64,000 nt of DNA from Diphasiastrum complanatum (GCA_029204225.1 CM055095.1:66675940-66739939); one strand, 5' to 3'; numbered from the stretch's first letter, positions 46,940 to 58,990 are shown. Notes: generated from the letters alone by a model not told the origin. A program made the numbers and translations.

Positions 46940-47475
46940 TGTCATGTGCCAAATCTAAGCAAATAGCAATTACAATGGAAGTAAAGCTAAGAGCAAGAAA
47001 AGTACAAAGCATTCAAGATAGCATATCCATAGAAAGCTAGAAACAATGAGATCTCAATGGAATCACATTAGCAATGAAAGAAAGAGTACAATCAATGTAA
47101 ATGAGCATGGATTCATGTAGATAGGACACATGAGACCCAACAATGGAAATCCCTATGGCTCACATTCACAAGGAAGCTAGAAGCTCTCACTTGCAAATGA
47201 GCCAAAAGATCCACAAATTGATGTCTCTTGCCTAGTTATAGACAATGCTCTTACTTAACTCAACATAACTATCTTGAAAGATAGTTAACCCTTGTTAAGC
47301 ATTATTTAGTCTACATTGGGCCTTTAGTGGCCTATTATCCTTATTTATTACTTTGGAAGGGCCTAAAGAGGGAACCGCCTTGTTCTTAAGGCTAATAGCT
47401 CCTTTTGGGCCTACAAAGCTTACAATGGATATTCTGATGCATTGATAAGCATGGATGTACTAAAAGTACATGACA
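46940..47475 (-). repeat. Element B 5' LTR (right copy)
   Basis: A 536-bp partner of 41023-41558, ending TACATGACA just before the GTGCA duplicate. Confidence 0.9.
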
Positions 47476-47480
47476 GTGCA

Positions 47481-48700
47481 GAAGAATTGAGGCTTCAGTA
47501 TAAGTTATTGGCTTGATCCAGGAGCAAAACTGAAAATTGCCAAATTTTCAAGTTGATTGGAACAAGCAAAGGGTTGCTGAGAAGAACATATTGTTTGCAT
47601 TCAATTGTGCATCAATTGTGAAGCCGAAAATTTAAAGAGAGTCCTTGCAGTAGGGTGACCTCAATAAGCTAGAAAACTGCAAGAAAAACCTGTGAGTGAG
47701 GTGGAGCAAAACCCATGAAGGCTACAAAGTTTTGAAGCTAGGGTTTTAAAGAGAAAAACGGTGGATCTTGTGAGCTGTCAATGCATGATCATGGGCGCCC
47801 TGGTCAAAGAAATTGAGTCGCAGATGGCCGTGACTGGGGATAAGAGGCAATATCAAATTGAGTAGGGTGACTGAGGTGCTTAGCCAAAAGAACTCACACA
47901 AGGAATGAAGATGGTTGTAGAACTCGCGCGCAGCCGATTTGCGTGGATCCATCGTGGCTATAAGTTTCTAGTGCATATAAGAGTAGCCTTGGGCGTGCAT
48001 CATTGCGTGTAGCCACGAGATCAAGGCCAACGTAAATCCACGGAGGAGATCGATCGTCCAATATGCATTGTGGACTGTAAGATGATAAACAGCTGTGGGA
48101 TATGGTTGAAATGGACCTTAATGCAATTGAAGTGGAGTTAGCCATTCAACTTCATTGAAAATTTTCAAGTTGAGAGGGACCATGAAGTGCAAATTCGTTT
48201 GAAGAAGGGATTGGCTTGAAAGTGAAGAAACAGTGTGTTTTCTTCAAGAGCCTTTAACATTTGGTCTAAAGCTTTGTTTAGGGCCGTCCAAAAGCCAAAA
48301 TTCTCCAAATTAAGTACAGAAAAGGACTGTACACTACAAGTACGGTACCTGAAACAGAGTGATTGCCACGGAGAAAGTGTTCGGAGCACGCCAAAAGTGT
48401 TTTCACCATTCCAGTGGGCAAGTAGTTGGGAGTTGGTGACGAAGGGCATTTCGGAGGATGACATTGATTTGGCAGAAAAGTGACGGGAGGTCCTGAAACT
48501 TTATTGTTCAAAATTCAAATTGCTCTATAAGCTTGTCATTGGGCCTCATTAAGGTGCTATAGGAGCAATTTTTGGCGAAATGGTAGGATTGGGAGAATCC
48601 GTGCTTGGAGAAGCTAGCAAATTGGACAGGGTATCCACTATAGCATTTGGAAATTCAAAATGAAAAGTATTTTCATGAAAAAAGGAGCTGTGGGACATGA
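47481..48700 (+). other. Element A leader/gag region, unreadable
   Basis: Interior of element A resuming after element B. Short frames only; no confident gag motif before about 48,700. Confidence 0.5.
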
Positions 48701-48719
48701 TCACTGGGCTGGAACAACG

Positions 48720-49900
48720 GCCAACTACAACTCCAGCCGACATTCATGCATTTGACAAAAGGGCATAGAAGGCCTTATCCTTGATAAATTTGACAATGAA
48801 GGATCATGTCATTGCCCACATTAGTGAAGTTGTATTAGCAAGAGGTGCTTGAGATGCACTCAAGGCACAGTTTCAGATGGCGAACCCCCTCTCGAATGTT
48901 TTTGAGGACTAAACTCGTAAGTGTTTGCATGGAGGAGAATGAGGGCGTAGGGTCCTATTTTATACGAATAAAGAAGTTAAGAGACCATTTGACAGCTATT
49001 GGAGAGCAAATAAGGGATGTTGAGCTAGTTCACACAACTACGAATTTATGGCATAGACGTATGGCGCATTTGAACTTCAAGAGCTTGAGGCTTCTTCGTA
49101 AGCTCAAGATGGTAACAAATCTACCTAGCTTGGATGACAAAGAAGAGTCCATTTGCAAGGAGTGCATGCTAGGCAAGTTACACAAGAAGACGTTCAACAA
49201 AGAAGGAGCAACAAGGGCAAAACGAGTGCTCGAGTTTATACACTCTGATCTATGTGGGCCAATGAAGGTAATGTCTATTGGTGGAGCATTCTATTTTTTA
49301 ACTTTCACTGATGATTACTCACAAAAGACCTAGATCTACACCATTGACACATTTGGATGTTTCAAAAGCTTCAAAGCATTGGTGGAAAATCAGTCAGGTG
49401 CTAAGATCAAGATACTTAGGGCAGATTGTGGTGGTGAGTATCGTTCCACAGCTTTTATTGACTTTTGCAAGGAGCATGGCATTAAACAGGAGTTTTCACA
49501 AGTGGATACACCTCAACAAAATGGGGTAGTTGAAAGGAAGAATCGTACCATTGTCGAAGTAGCTAGGGCAATGATGACACATATGGGAGTTACTGATTCT
49601 TTCTGGGGTGAAGCTTTCAAGACTGTTGTGTTCTTACAAGATAGAGACCCTACAATTGTTGTATGTAATCGCATACCCGAGGAGGCATTCAGTGGTAAGA
49701 AGCCTAAGATGGATGGGTTGCGAGTATTTAGATGTCGAGTGTATGTTCACATACCTAAGAGCAAGAGAGCCAAAATGCGGGTAAAGGCCTTGAAGTGCAT
49801 TTTACAGGTTATGATGAACAAACCAAGGGATATAGATGTTATGATCCAGATGGGCTATGTGTGCACATAAGCTGTGATGTGTTATTTGATGAAATCCATA
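48720..49900 (+). pseudogene. Element A gag/integrase remnant
   Basis: A gag piece ('GVGSYFIRIKKLRDHLTAIG') is fused directly to the integrase HHCC region (LWHRRMAHLNF ... CKECMLGK). Then come 'FIHSDLCGPM', 'LRADCGGEYRS' and 'PQQNGVVERKNRT', so all three DDE positions are readable. The C-terminal domain runs to about 49,900 across frameshifts at 49,330 and 49,800. The zinc knuckle and protease are deleted. Confidence 0.82.
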
Positions 49901-49959
49901 GATTTGGATATGAAGAAAGGGATAATGATGAGCTATCCAAGATTCTCAAAGAGGATGAA

Positions 49960-50373
49960 GTAGTTCTACCCCATGGATTGTTGTATGAGAGGCAGCATAC
50001 TTTACCAGTTTTACAGGGCTTTGTTGATTCAGATTGGGCAGGTTGTATTGATGACAGGAGATCTACCACAGAGTATGTATCTCATGTTGGTCATGGTGTA
50101 TTCTCTTTGTCAAGTAAGAAGCAAGACACAGTTGCTCTTTCTACTATAGAAACAGAATACAAAGCATTATGTTCAGCTATGCAGGAAGCAGTTTGGCTAA
50201 GAAGAATGTTAGAAGACATTGGCATTCCACAAAACAAGCCTACTATGATCAGATGTGACAGCCAGAACACTATACAGCTAGCTAGAAATCCTGTATTTCA
50301 TGTACACACGAAGCATATAGAAATTAAATATCATTTCATTAGAGAGAAGTTGTTATCTTGTAGTGCATTGTAA
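49960..50373 (+). pseudogene. Element A RNase H remnant
   Basis: It reads 'GFVDSDWAGCIDDRRSTTEY', VALSTIETEYKAL and 'HTKHIEIKYHFIREKL', the conserved copia RNase H end. RT is entirely deleted between the connecting region and this domain. Confidence 0.85.
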
Positions 50374-50484
50374 GACAGAGAATTAGTTAGCTGATATACT
50401 CACTGAAGTTTTAAGTACTGATAAGTTTGAGTTTTTTAGAAAAAAGCTCTTTGTAAGAAAGATAAACTAGGGCTTAAGAGAGAG

Positions 50485-50668
50485 TGTTAGAATAAGTAAG
50501 TCCAAGTTTCTCTTACAGTTCATGACTCTCCACTTTTAGGAGTGTTTTTGAGTTTTTTACTACTTATGTAATATTGTGCATGACTGCCAGCTTAACGGCA
50601 CACGTAGTGTAAAGTTTGGATAGATTGCTTGCAAATAGCTAACTATACTGCCAGTAAGATCCTCGACA
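50485..50668 (+). repeat. Element A 3' LTR (internally deleted)
   Basis: A 184-bp copy of 40605-40936. The middle (equivalent of 40730-40885) is missing. A purine-rich 'aagagagag' precedes it. Confidence 0.8.
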
Positions 50669-51153
50669 TGAAGCATGGAGGAATCATGGCATTTACATTC
50701 CATTTGGTTCTTCATGTTCTAGTTACATCTTGATATGGAAAATTGATGATAAAAATAGTGAAGTATCCAATTTGGACACTATTGTCTATATCAGTCATGA
50801 GTGGATCTATTTTGGACATCATAAAATTTTAGAAAGCAGATCCATACTTAGGATGGAGATCATTCTAAAGTTAGATCAAAGTTGTATGGTTAAAACTATG
50901 CCTTGACCTTTCCATAGATCTATTTCTAGGCCTAAGATGTAGTGACGCTCAACTAGATCTTGCATCCTAAATTCACTATCTAGTGCACTTTTTGTCTCAT
51001 CAACAAGTTTCATGCAACCTCCACTCAAAAAAAATCATCTACATAAATGATGAGAATGACGAGATTGCTATTTACAAACTTTATGTACAAGGAAGCATAA
51101 TAGTCACTTAGATTGAATCCAAGTGAGATAAGATATGAGTTTAGCCTTGCATA

Positions 51154-52240
51154 TCAAGACCTTGGGGCTTGTTTAATCCCATACAAGCTTTTGAATAAGA
51201 GAAAAACTTTGGATTCTTCACCTTCTTTGATAAAGCCCTCGGGTTGCTCCATAAAAATTTCTTCCTCAAGATAGCCATTGAGGAAGGCATTAGAAACATC
51301 AAGTTGGAACATCCTCCGTTTGAAATAGCATGCAATAGAAATGATAACTCTTATAGTCACCATTTTGGCCACGGGTGCAAAAGTGTCTTCATAGTCAAGA
51401 CCTTGGATCTGAGCATATCCTTTGGCACATAGTCTTGCTTTGAATTTGTTGATAGATCCATCACTGTTGTATTTCACTCGAAACACCCACTTGCATCCAA
51501 TAACATGCTTGTTGATAGGTGAATCCACAAGCTCCCAAGCTTTTTTAGAAATCAAAGCATCATATTCCTTGGACATGGCTTCAAACCACTCCCTAGATTG
51601 GAGTTATGAGAAATGAAAAGTGCATGATATGAGGTGCCATCCTCCACTTGCTTGCCTTTCTCCACATATGTGAGCCTCCTTGGTTCAGATCTCTCTCTCA
51701 TAGATCTTCTTGGTGTAATTGCTTGAAGATCCTCCTCCTGAAGCCTCAACCCCACCACATCTTGATTGGCATCAAGATTGATAATTGGTGATTCCCCATG
51801 AGATAGCTTGATCTCGACCCCATCCAAGTTGATCTTCATGAAAGAACACATCTCTACTTAAACAATCTTGTTTGTAGAGGGAACAAAGATTCTATATGCT
51901 TTCTTACTTGATGAATATCCAATGATCACTCCTTTGATACAACTAGGATCATCTTCTTTTGTAGTCTCTAAAAGCACACGCAAAAAGCAAACACAACCAA
52001 GGATCCTAAGGTGATCTACCTTAGGCTTTTCCTTATACATCTCATATGGTGATCTTCCTCCTAAAACAAGATTTGGAAGTCTATTTACAAAGATAATTGG
52101 CACATGAAATTGCTTCTCCCCAAAAATCTTTTCAAAGAGATGCCTCTATTCTAAGTGCTTTTGCACATTCACATAGAGTCCTATTTTTTCTTTCAGCATC
52201 CCCATTTTGTTGGAGGGAATTGTTGCCTATATTGGCAAAT
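51154..52240 (-). pseudogene. Copia element I: integrase C-terminus and RT
   Basis: Read right to left: 'GGRSPYEMYKEKPKVDHLRI', 'GVIIGYSSSKKAYRIF', then the connecting region with 'RRSMRERSEPRRLTYV', and RT to 51154 with 'IGCKWVFRVKYNSDGSINKF', 'DTFAPVAKMVTIRVI', 'FLNGYLEEEIFMEQPEGFIK' and SLYGIKQAPRS. It stops before YVDD. The RT part is one of the best preserved in the window, but the ends are lost. Confidence 0.85.
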
Positions 52241-52329
52241 CTAGCTATGTCAAATTATGTAAATATGTACATAAGTGGGTCCCACACGTGTGAGGCCATG
52301 GAGCCACGTGGGAAAGCCATACTAGAGTA

Positions 52330-52775
52330 GGTTAGATCATGTTCAATGATAGACTTTGCCCGATTTGCTAGCTAGAGGAAGAAACTGTAAAGCACATGTT
52401 CTTTTCATTGTCACAGAGCACTCTGGATGGAGCTCGCACATTTACATCGCCGTTGGGACTTTTCTCTTTCTATTGGGATTGACATTATTCTGCTGGGTGA
52501 CCCCGCACTTATCGGTCGCTCTAATCTCACCTTTTGGCACGTCTGCAGGTTAGCAATTTTATGGAGGATTTGGACAGCTCAGAATCAACAAGTTTTTGAG
52601 GGTTCGGCTCCCTCTATCATGGCTTCTACGTGTTTCAGTTGCTTTTAGAACTGCCTCCCTGTGCAAAGTGAGATACTTGTATAGTTTGCCTTTTTGGGCA
52701 ATGATTTGAACTGCTTGTACCTGTACATTTGTGAAAATATACTAGTATCTTTACAGCTTGCAAAAAAAAAACTAG
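52330..52775 (+). pseudogene. LINE reverse transcriptase C-terminus (zf-RVT) and 3' tail
   Basis: The frame reads DRLCPIC, stop, then 'EEETVKHMFFSLS', LWMEL, and after about 35 residues 'LAILWRIWTAQNQQVF'. This is the zinc-binding domain at the end of plant L1-type RTs ('CP.C....ET..H..F.C......W......ILW.IWK.RN..VF'). An A run at 52766-52775 ends it, as expected of target-primed insertion. The 5' part is absent. Confidence 0.7.
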
Positions 52776-52779
52776 TGCT

Positions 52780-54068
52780 TTGTGGAATCATCATTAAAAC
52801 TAAGATGATGGAAATAAATCAATACAAAATGAGCACGGAATTTATGTGGATTGAGCACATTAGACGTAGCAAGCTCTATTCCCAAGGCTCACATTTACAC
52901 AAAGAAAAGCTAAGCTCTCTTATTTGCAAATGAGCCAAAAGATCTTTCAAAATGACCATTAAGAATTGAAAGATGTTAAGCAAGATCAAACCCCCTTAGC
53001 AATAGACTATCAATAGAAGCACATTATGTCAATCAAGAATTACTACACTATTGGGCCTAAATCAAATGGATATCAAATAGTTGTCAAACAATCAATGAGA
53101 TAGTTTTAAATGAAACTAACATGTGGACCTGGGCTTATCAAATTTTAAAAAATGCTTTCATACAAAAAATGCCATTATTCCAATACAAAGCCGAGACATA
53201 ATTTTCAATGAAAGACTATTAACAAAACAAAGATATATAATCTACTTCACTTTACACAAATATATAGTGAACTTAACTTTCATTAAACATGTCATCACAA
53301 GAACAGTAAAATAAAAGTGAATGCAACATGTAATTTGAAGCACAAATTCTCTCAAAAGAACATTTTTTTTCTGACTGGTGCTTTAAGGTTGATCTGAATT
53401 AAAATGTGAGCCAAATTAAGATAGTCAGGATAAACCATCCATAGTCGAATATCTACTCATTGAAATGTAGACTACTGATTTTAAAACTGAGCCAGTCTAC
53501 TGGATTTTTCCTAATCAGATTTTTCCCGTTTGCATGGTTAAACTAGTTTTTGGCAAATAGATTTCACATCATTGTTTCTCAAGCGATTAGTTCTCAAATT
53601 CTTAGCCTAAGAACACCTAGAATTAGCTTGAGAGACACTTTCAAGTTCAAATGTTTCTTATAAGCTACTAGGTGTTGTCGAACCACTAATCTTATATCAG
53701 CGCCATCTATCATAAACAGGATAATCTTAACAGTCAAGCACAAAACTTCCGTGTATTCTAAGAACATATCATGTTTATGATACTTGTCAAGTCACAAAAT
53801 AGTAATAAATTCCAATACCAGCAGCTAAATGCAGAAATTACTAGAGAGCAGATTTTAATTTGTTTGCATTGTAGCAAACACTTTATTCTTGCCCAAAACC
53901 TTCATAGCCAAGATCTAGTATTTCAAGAATTGCGCATTTCTATGAAGCCCATCACTATATGAATCTAAATGGACTTGCTTTTATACAAGTCAACTAAGCT
54001 CATGGAGAATGAAATACTGGACTCATGGCTAGCCTTAATTATCAATATATGACCTTTCCATAAGGTGT
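52780..54068. other. Intergenic, no gene seen
   Basis: AT-rich DNA. No supported coding frame or repeat identified. Confidence 0.45.
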
Positions 54069-54269
54069 TCAACAGATTCCCTCATGTAGAATAATTGCAT
54101 TTTGATGTGCGCATAGAAGTAAGTAGCATTGAAGGACGCCACCACGGGAATATTTATGTTTCTTCAATTGAACTAGGGCCAATGCTGGGTCCTTCCTCTC
54201 ACATCCAATAAAAGCTTCACCTTTCTTATTCAATTCAGTGTACATTATAAAATGAACGTACGGTGCACC
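54069..54269 (-). CDS. Possible terminal exon of an unknown gene
   Basis: After an acceptor-like TTTGTCCAG the minus strand reads GAPYVHFIMYTELNKKGEAF and 'LVQLKKHKYSRGGVLQCYLL' to a TGA, 66 open codons with protein-like composition. No upstream exon was found, and I do not recognise the family. It may be chance. Confidence 0.2.
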   Translation of the reverse strand, partial: GAPYVHFIMYTELNKKGEAFIGCERKDPALALVQLKKHKYSRGGVLQCYLLLCAHQNAIILHEGIC

Positions 54270-54439
54270 CTGGACAAATGTTAGCCTCAGGAGCAATAAA
54301 AAGTTAACTAATATAGAGGGTTAACACTATAACAGATAAACAAGGTGGGAAAAAAAAGTTAACATATTTCAAGGGAGCATATATCCAGGGAATCAGATAA
54401 AAAATGCAAACATTTATGAGGGGAATCCTGCATCTAACG

Positions 54440-54600
54440 GCTGGGGCCTGAGCTAGCAAAACGCACTAGAAGAAATGTGCCCTAAAAACCCAAATTGTTG
54501 GACATAGCCCTTCCCTATCCGTAGAATAACATTTAACCAGGTCAATTTCTTGAAGGCGGGAGTAAATTCTGTTAACAAATAACAGTTACTATTTCTATTG
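54440..54600. repeat. Dispersed repeat, copy 1
   Basis: 'gtagaataacatttaaccaggtcaa' and 'ggcgggagtaaattctgttaacaaat' match 58918-58981 ('gtagaatagcatttatccaagtcaa', 'ggtgggagtcaattatgttaacaaat'). Both copies begin near 'agcaaaa(c/t)gc(a/t)ct(a)'. Its class is unknown. Confidence 0.55.
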
Positions 54601-55103
54601 TGTAAAATCCTTGGGAGTAGCCAAAAATTAACTAATAGTTATAGTTAACATAAATAGAGGTAACATATATAGAGGGTTCACTGTACCTCTTCCATTTGAA
54701 AACACCCTGAGGTTGTGTTTCATATGACCTTTTAACTTCTACCGTAAGTGAAACTTCTTCATGTCACTGAGATGCTACTACACTAAAAGTTAATTATTAA
54801 ACTGCATAATCTCAAGCTTCAAACAACCTCTGTTTGTCATCCATCTCGAACAAGATAAAGCAAAAGCCATAGGATCTAATTTCTAATGCTCAACTTTATT
54901 AATAGGAAAACGAGAGCTTTTCCAGTGCTTACAAAAGGGATTCCGTTTACAGAATTGGAAGCCAAAGTGACCTTCAAAAGGTGAGAACATTAGGATTTGT
55001 CTTCACACGACAAGCCAAAATAGCTTGGAACTGCTGTCCACAATTTATATTCACATGCCAAAATAGCTTGGAACTCCCGCTTGAGAAATGAGCATCGAAA
55101 TTA

Positions 55104-56672
55104 TTACAAGGAATTCTGAGCTACTGCTTGGCAAAGTTCTTCCTCATTAAAAAGCACACGATGAGAAGTCAGAGATCTGATAGCCATCCTCGGTGGTCGT
55201 GGGGGGATTTGACTAGCAGATCCACGAAACAACGTAGCGGTGATTCGTCGCATTTCTACTAGGGGAATTCGGGCCTGTGGTGGCTTTGAAGAATGTCTTG
55301 GAGCATTGGGTGGAGCTGGTTGCCCCACAAGGCTGAGCACACAGAAAAACGAGGCGAAAAGGAATTTCTAGCATTATTTGTAGCTTTGATAGAGATCATA
55401 AAGCATTAACACCTGATAAATAAAAGCTTTACTTGTAAATGATGTAGTAGGAGTAGAATAACACGAAGTCTTACAATTACAGTCTGAAATTCTACTTAGA
55501 AATCAAGACATCAGCACAGACCTTAAAAAGGGCCACTGCTGATCCGGCTTGGGCGTTATAAGGCTAAGACTCTCTTGGCGTTCTCGACTAGGTGTTTTAT
55601 AGTTAAAATGAATCTGCCGAGCCATGACGACCTGCATAAATAGTTAGATATAAGCACAAATCTTACTAGTTTACTGCTTACTGGAACTAAGATTTCTGAA
55701 ACATTTATGGCATTGACATTCTCGGTCCACCTTACTTGAATTTCTTCCTAATCCCTGGACTTTCATAGCAAGTTTGAGTAAAGCATAAAGCACTTTATAC
55801 CGCTTGACGAAAACGCTTGCAGACGTGAAATACTGGCTTTAATTGATCGTGATGCAAATAGCACATTATTCGAACCTGAGATAAATAGATGAGTTAAAAA
55901 CAGTGCACAAGAAATACACAGTGAAGAACCTGACGTATTATCTAAGACAGTTGAAGATGAACATTTGCAGAGATTTATATGGATCTGACCTAATGACACG
56001 CACCAAAATGTCTAAGGGAATTGTTTCCAATACAGAATTGACCTCAGCTTGGCCAGCTTCACAATCCAAAGCAGCAGCTGTTGTTAAGTGAGTCATAGGG
56101 GTTCTTGGAGCTAGCAACTTCTTCCTCTGAGGACATGCTGGGCCAAACTCTTGAACAGATGACTCGGGAGTCATTAGTGGAGACAACGCCAGGAGATCTC
56201 TGCTATCAGGGGAACCTTTGTCGGACTCCACTTCATTGTCGGCTCCGATTATTCTTTTCCTACCTATGGTTGTGCATGGCGCCCTAGCAACTTTTCGGAT
56301 ATCTCGCATTTGAGCTAACGCTCCTGGCTTCATAAATTTTCGCATCTTGTAGAAGGCTTTCCTCGAGCGTTGGTTCCGCTTCGTCTCTTGAAAGGTTCTT
56401 CCTGAATATTTGATCATCTTTTGTCGCAGCAAATGCTTAGCTGAACCAGGTGTTTGGTCGGAGTACACGCGTGGTAGCATATTTAATGAAGTCGATTCAA
56501 CCGCTGGAGCGGATACGAAGCAATGGCATCTATACGAAACCGAAGCCGGCTCGTTGGTTCTGTCAGTAACACGTACGCAAGTGCATTTGTGATCTTCGAG
56601 ATCCACTAGGACTAACTCTCTCCTCCAAAACTCACTCCGACAAGCTTCTTCTCTTTGTGAATGACTCATCAT
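55104..56672 (-). CDS. F-box protein (FBS4/At4g35930-like)
   Basis: Four exons join perfectly to 360 residues: 56672-56004, 55875-55801, 55631-55522 and 55332-55104. Exon 1 has a long basic N-terminal region ('SRKAFYKMRKFMKPGALAQM') and begins the F-box. Across the splice it reads IPLDIL|VRIMCYLHHDQLKPVFHVCKRFRQA, a plant-type F-box. Exon 3 adds ARQIHFNYKTPSRERQESL and PKPDQQWPF, and exon 4 adds 'PPNAPRHSSKPPQARIPLVE', 'MRRITATLF' and a C-terminal Leu-rich helix. This order is, from memory, that of the small Arabidopsis F-box-stress-induced group. It is predicted to bind SKP1 and act as an SCF ubiquitin-ligase receptor; the substrate is unknown. No lesions were seen. Confidence 0.88.
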
Positions 56673-57419
56673 TCAGAGGCGGACTAAACCTAGGCAGCAA
56701 ATATTCAAATATCACGTCAAAATGAGGGAATTACAGGAAAAATGCATAAAACGTCTAACTATTCCAGTAATAATATTATGTTTAAGAGTAGGCACTGCTT
56801 CTGCAGATTGAATATAAAAAATGGTCAACACGTTAATGAGAGCATACACCAACCATACCAAACACATCCAAAATATGAAATAATTGGATGTACCAATGAA
56901 TGCCTCGACCTAGTCAAGGTGTTTTATCATGAAGTTACAAAATTAGAACATATGTTGATTCAAGCATAAAGAAGCCTCAGATATGCAAAGCAAATGAGTT
57001 CTAAGATAGTCGGTAGGCATTTCCAGAATAAGCAAGCCGATAAAATGACAATGCTTGATTAGGTTCATGGAGAAAGTAGTTCACAAATGCAACTATGAAC
57101 TTCCACTTGCTAAACAGCATAAGACTTCCAAAACGTCTGGTATTGACATTGAAAGAGCTTTGATAGACACAATATAGCCTAAAAATAAAAAAACTTAATA
57201 GAATCGAAAGACTGTGGCCTTGTCCCTTAACTATGCTAGGAATAGCATACATTTCAAAAGCATAGAATCTAGATGCTCTAGGTTTCTGCATTGTGCAATT
57301 CTACTTGAGCTTCGATGTCAATGCGCTTCTACATAGAAGCTATAAAAAACTAAGACCCCGTTTAGCAATGAGCACATTCAAGAGTAAGGTGAAATTCGAG
57401 ATTAACATCAAGAGCACAT

Positions 57420-57805
57420 CCTGAAGGAAAAACCCCAATTACGTGACGAAACTGGCATCAAATCAGGGAAAGCAAGGAACAGGAAACTCATCGACTCAAC
57501 AGGATCTGAAGCAAAAACCCCAATTCTGTGACTAAACTTGCATTATAATATGACTAAAAAGAAGAAACTCATCGAATCAACAGGATCTGAAGCAAAAACT
57601 CCCATTCTGTCACTAAACTTGCATTAAAATACGAGTAAAAAGAAGAAACTCATCGACTCAACAGAATCTGAAGCAAAAACTCCCATTCTGTAACTAAACT
57701 TGCATTGCAATACGAGGAAAAAGAAGAAACTCATCGACTCAACAAGATCTGAAGCAAAAAACACCAATTCTTTGACCAAACTTGCACCACAATACGAGTA
57801 AAAAG
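57420..57805. repeat. 81-bp minisatellite upstream of the F-box gene
   Basis: The 'aaactcatcg' start recurs at 57484, 57565, 57646 and 57727, exactly 81 bp apart. Each unit carries 'ctgaagcaaaaa' and 'ctaaacttgcat'. A more diverged partial unit precedes at about 57420. Since 81 is a multiple of three, the minus strand stays partly open, but that frame has stops and no start context. It lies about 0.75 kb upstream of the F-box start codon. Confidence 0.85.
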
Positions 57806-58160
57806 CATCAACCAACCAGAATTTGCAGAATTCCTCTTGAATTTCTCCCGTCGCGATGCCGATCACGATCCAACCAGCGCGCAAGGCAACGCAACGCAAC
57901 GCAACGCAGGGCTGTGTTGGTGTGTGGGAAAGGAGAACAAAACAAACGCAAACGAGACACAAATCGCACCAATCCGAATTTTCTGACAATTATAAATAAA
58001 TAAATAAATAAATGTAATTACTTCTCTTTAGCACGTGAGAAAAAGATTGCGTGGAGCCCAGCGGATGGCCCGCTCCAGCAAAAAATGAGACTATTTTATA
58101 AATATTTAATAAATAATATTTTCAATAATAATAATGAGAAGCCAAGGCTCAGCGCTCCGA

Positions 58161-58194
58161 ACTAATTTAATGAAAAAAAAAAAAAAAAAAAAAA
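58161..58194. repeat. A-rich run
   Basis: A run of more than 20 A after 'atttaatg'. It may be the tail of a retroposed insertion (no source seen) or simple expansion. Confidence 0.5.
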
Positions 58195-58291
58195 AGGGGA
58201 AAATTTTTGAATTGGGTGGGGGCCGACGGAAAAGGGCGGGAGAGCGTCTCCACCGCGGGTGGCCTGATAGGCCCCCGGCAGCGGCCTTCAG

Positions 58292-58402
58292 GGCTGGCCT
58301 AGGTCGGTTATGTCCTCCATCGGCCTTCACTGAAGGGCTGGCCTGGGTTGGTTATGTCCTCGATCGGCCTTCAGTGAAGGGCTGGCCTAGGACGGTTATG
58401 TC
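58292..58402. repeat. 44-bp tandem repeat, about 2.5 units
   Basis: Units start GGCTGGCCT at 58292, 58336 and 58380, each with 'cggttatgtcct' and 'cggccttcantgaag'. It is G+C-rich against an AT-rich background. Confidence 0.85.
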
Positions 58403-58759
58403 CTTTATTATTATGTTATTGTGGTGGTGCAACGCCTCCCTTATTCTTGAAGCCATCTCCGGCCTAGGTGCCTACCCTATAATGCCTTTTTGGTTTATGC
58501 TGAGGGACCCAAGGTTTTTATATGAACCCATGATCTAGATTATAAAGAATGAATGCAGGCATGCGACTTGTAACCAATCCAACTCGAAGTTTAATGACAT
58601 ATGAGATTTGCTACTCCATACCTATCTCTAATGCAAATACTACGTCTTACAGTTTGGATAAATGTTAAGTCTCGGAGTAGATAACGATTTACAATCAAAA
58701 AATTGATGATCCTTGTGTTGAGCAACTATTGATAATTTGATGAGTCTATGCTGGACTTG

Positions 58760-58990
58760 AGGGGTGGTAATGGAGTTTGGGCAAGCAAAATGCTCTAAAA
58801 GAAAAGAAAAAAAATGACTTGTGTATCAAATGTCCCATTGACGGGTTTGAAAGCATTCTTTAAAAATCTCTAAATCCTAAAAATGTTATAACCCCCCCCC
58901 CCCCCCCTCCCTGTTTGTGTAGAATAGCATTTATCCAAGTCAAGATATTTAAGGTGGGAGTCAATTATGTTAACAAATGATAATGAACAC
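58760..58990. repeat. Dispersed repeat, copy 2, with C16 run
   Basis: Partner of 54440-54600. An uninterrupted C run sits at 58892-58907 within it. Confidence 0.55.

Larger units (their letters stand above)
41023..47475 (-). mobile_element. Element B: large non-autonomous LTR retrotransposon
   Basis: Two LTRs of exactly 536 bp (41023-41558 and 46940-47475) differ by about a dozen substitutions and no indels. The target duplication GTGCA is perfect (41018-41022 and 47476-47480). The minus-oriented primer site 'GCTCTGATACCA' lies five bases left of 46940, and the tract 'CTCCCCTTAAAC' right of 41558 is a polypurine tract on the minus strand. The 5.4-kb interior holds an acidic frame and a solo LTR of family C but no protease, integrase or RT. 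This fits a LARD-type element mobilised in trans. Confidence 0.88.
40605..50668 (+). mobile_element. Copia element A, carrying nested element B
   Basis: The LTRs are 40605-40936 (332 bp) and 50485-50668 (184 bp). Both start TGTTAG and end GATCCT(T/C)GACA. The 3' copy lacks about 150 internal bp. The flanks GGAAG/TGAAG match at four of five positions, as expected for an old target duplication. The primer site TGGTATCAGAGT is at 40937-40948. Without the nested element B (41023-47475) the element is about 3.6 kb, so it is itself deleted. Confidence 0.82.

Noticed and set aside
57420-57805. CRISPR-like array
   Set aside because: The 81-bp units are contiguous with no unique spacers, and the genome is a plant.
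57624-57989. 121-residue minus-strand frame across the 81-bp repeat
   Set aside because: It is open partly because 81 is divisible by three. It has stops in neighbouring units and no domain or start context.
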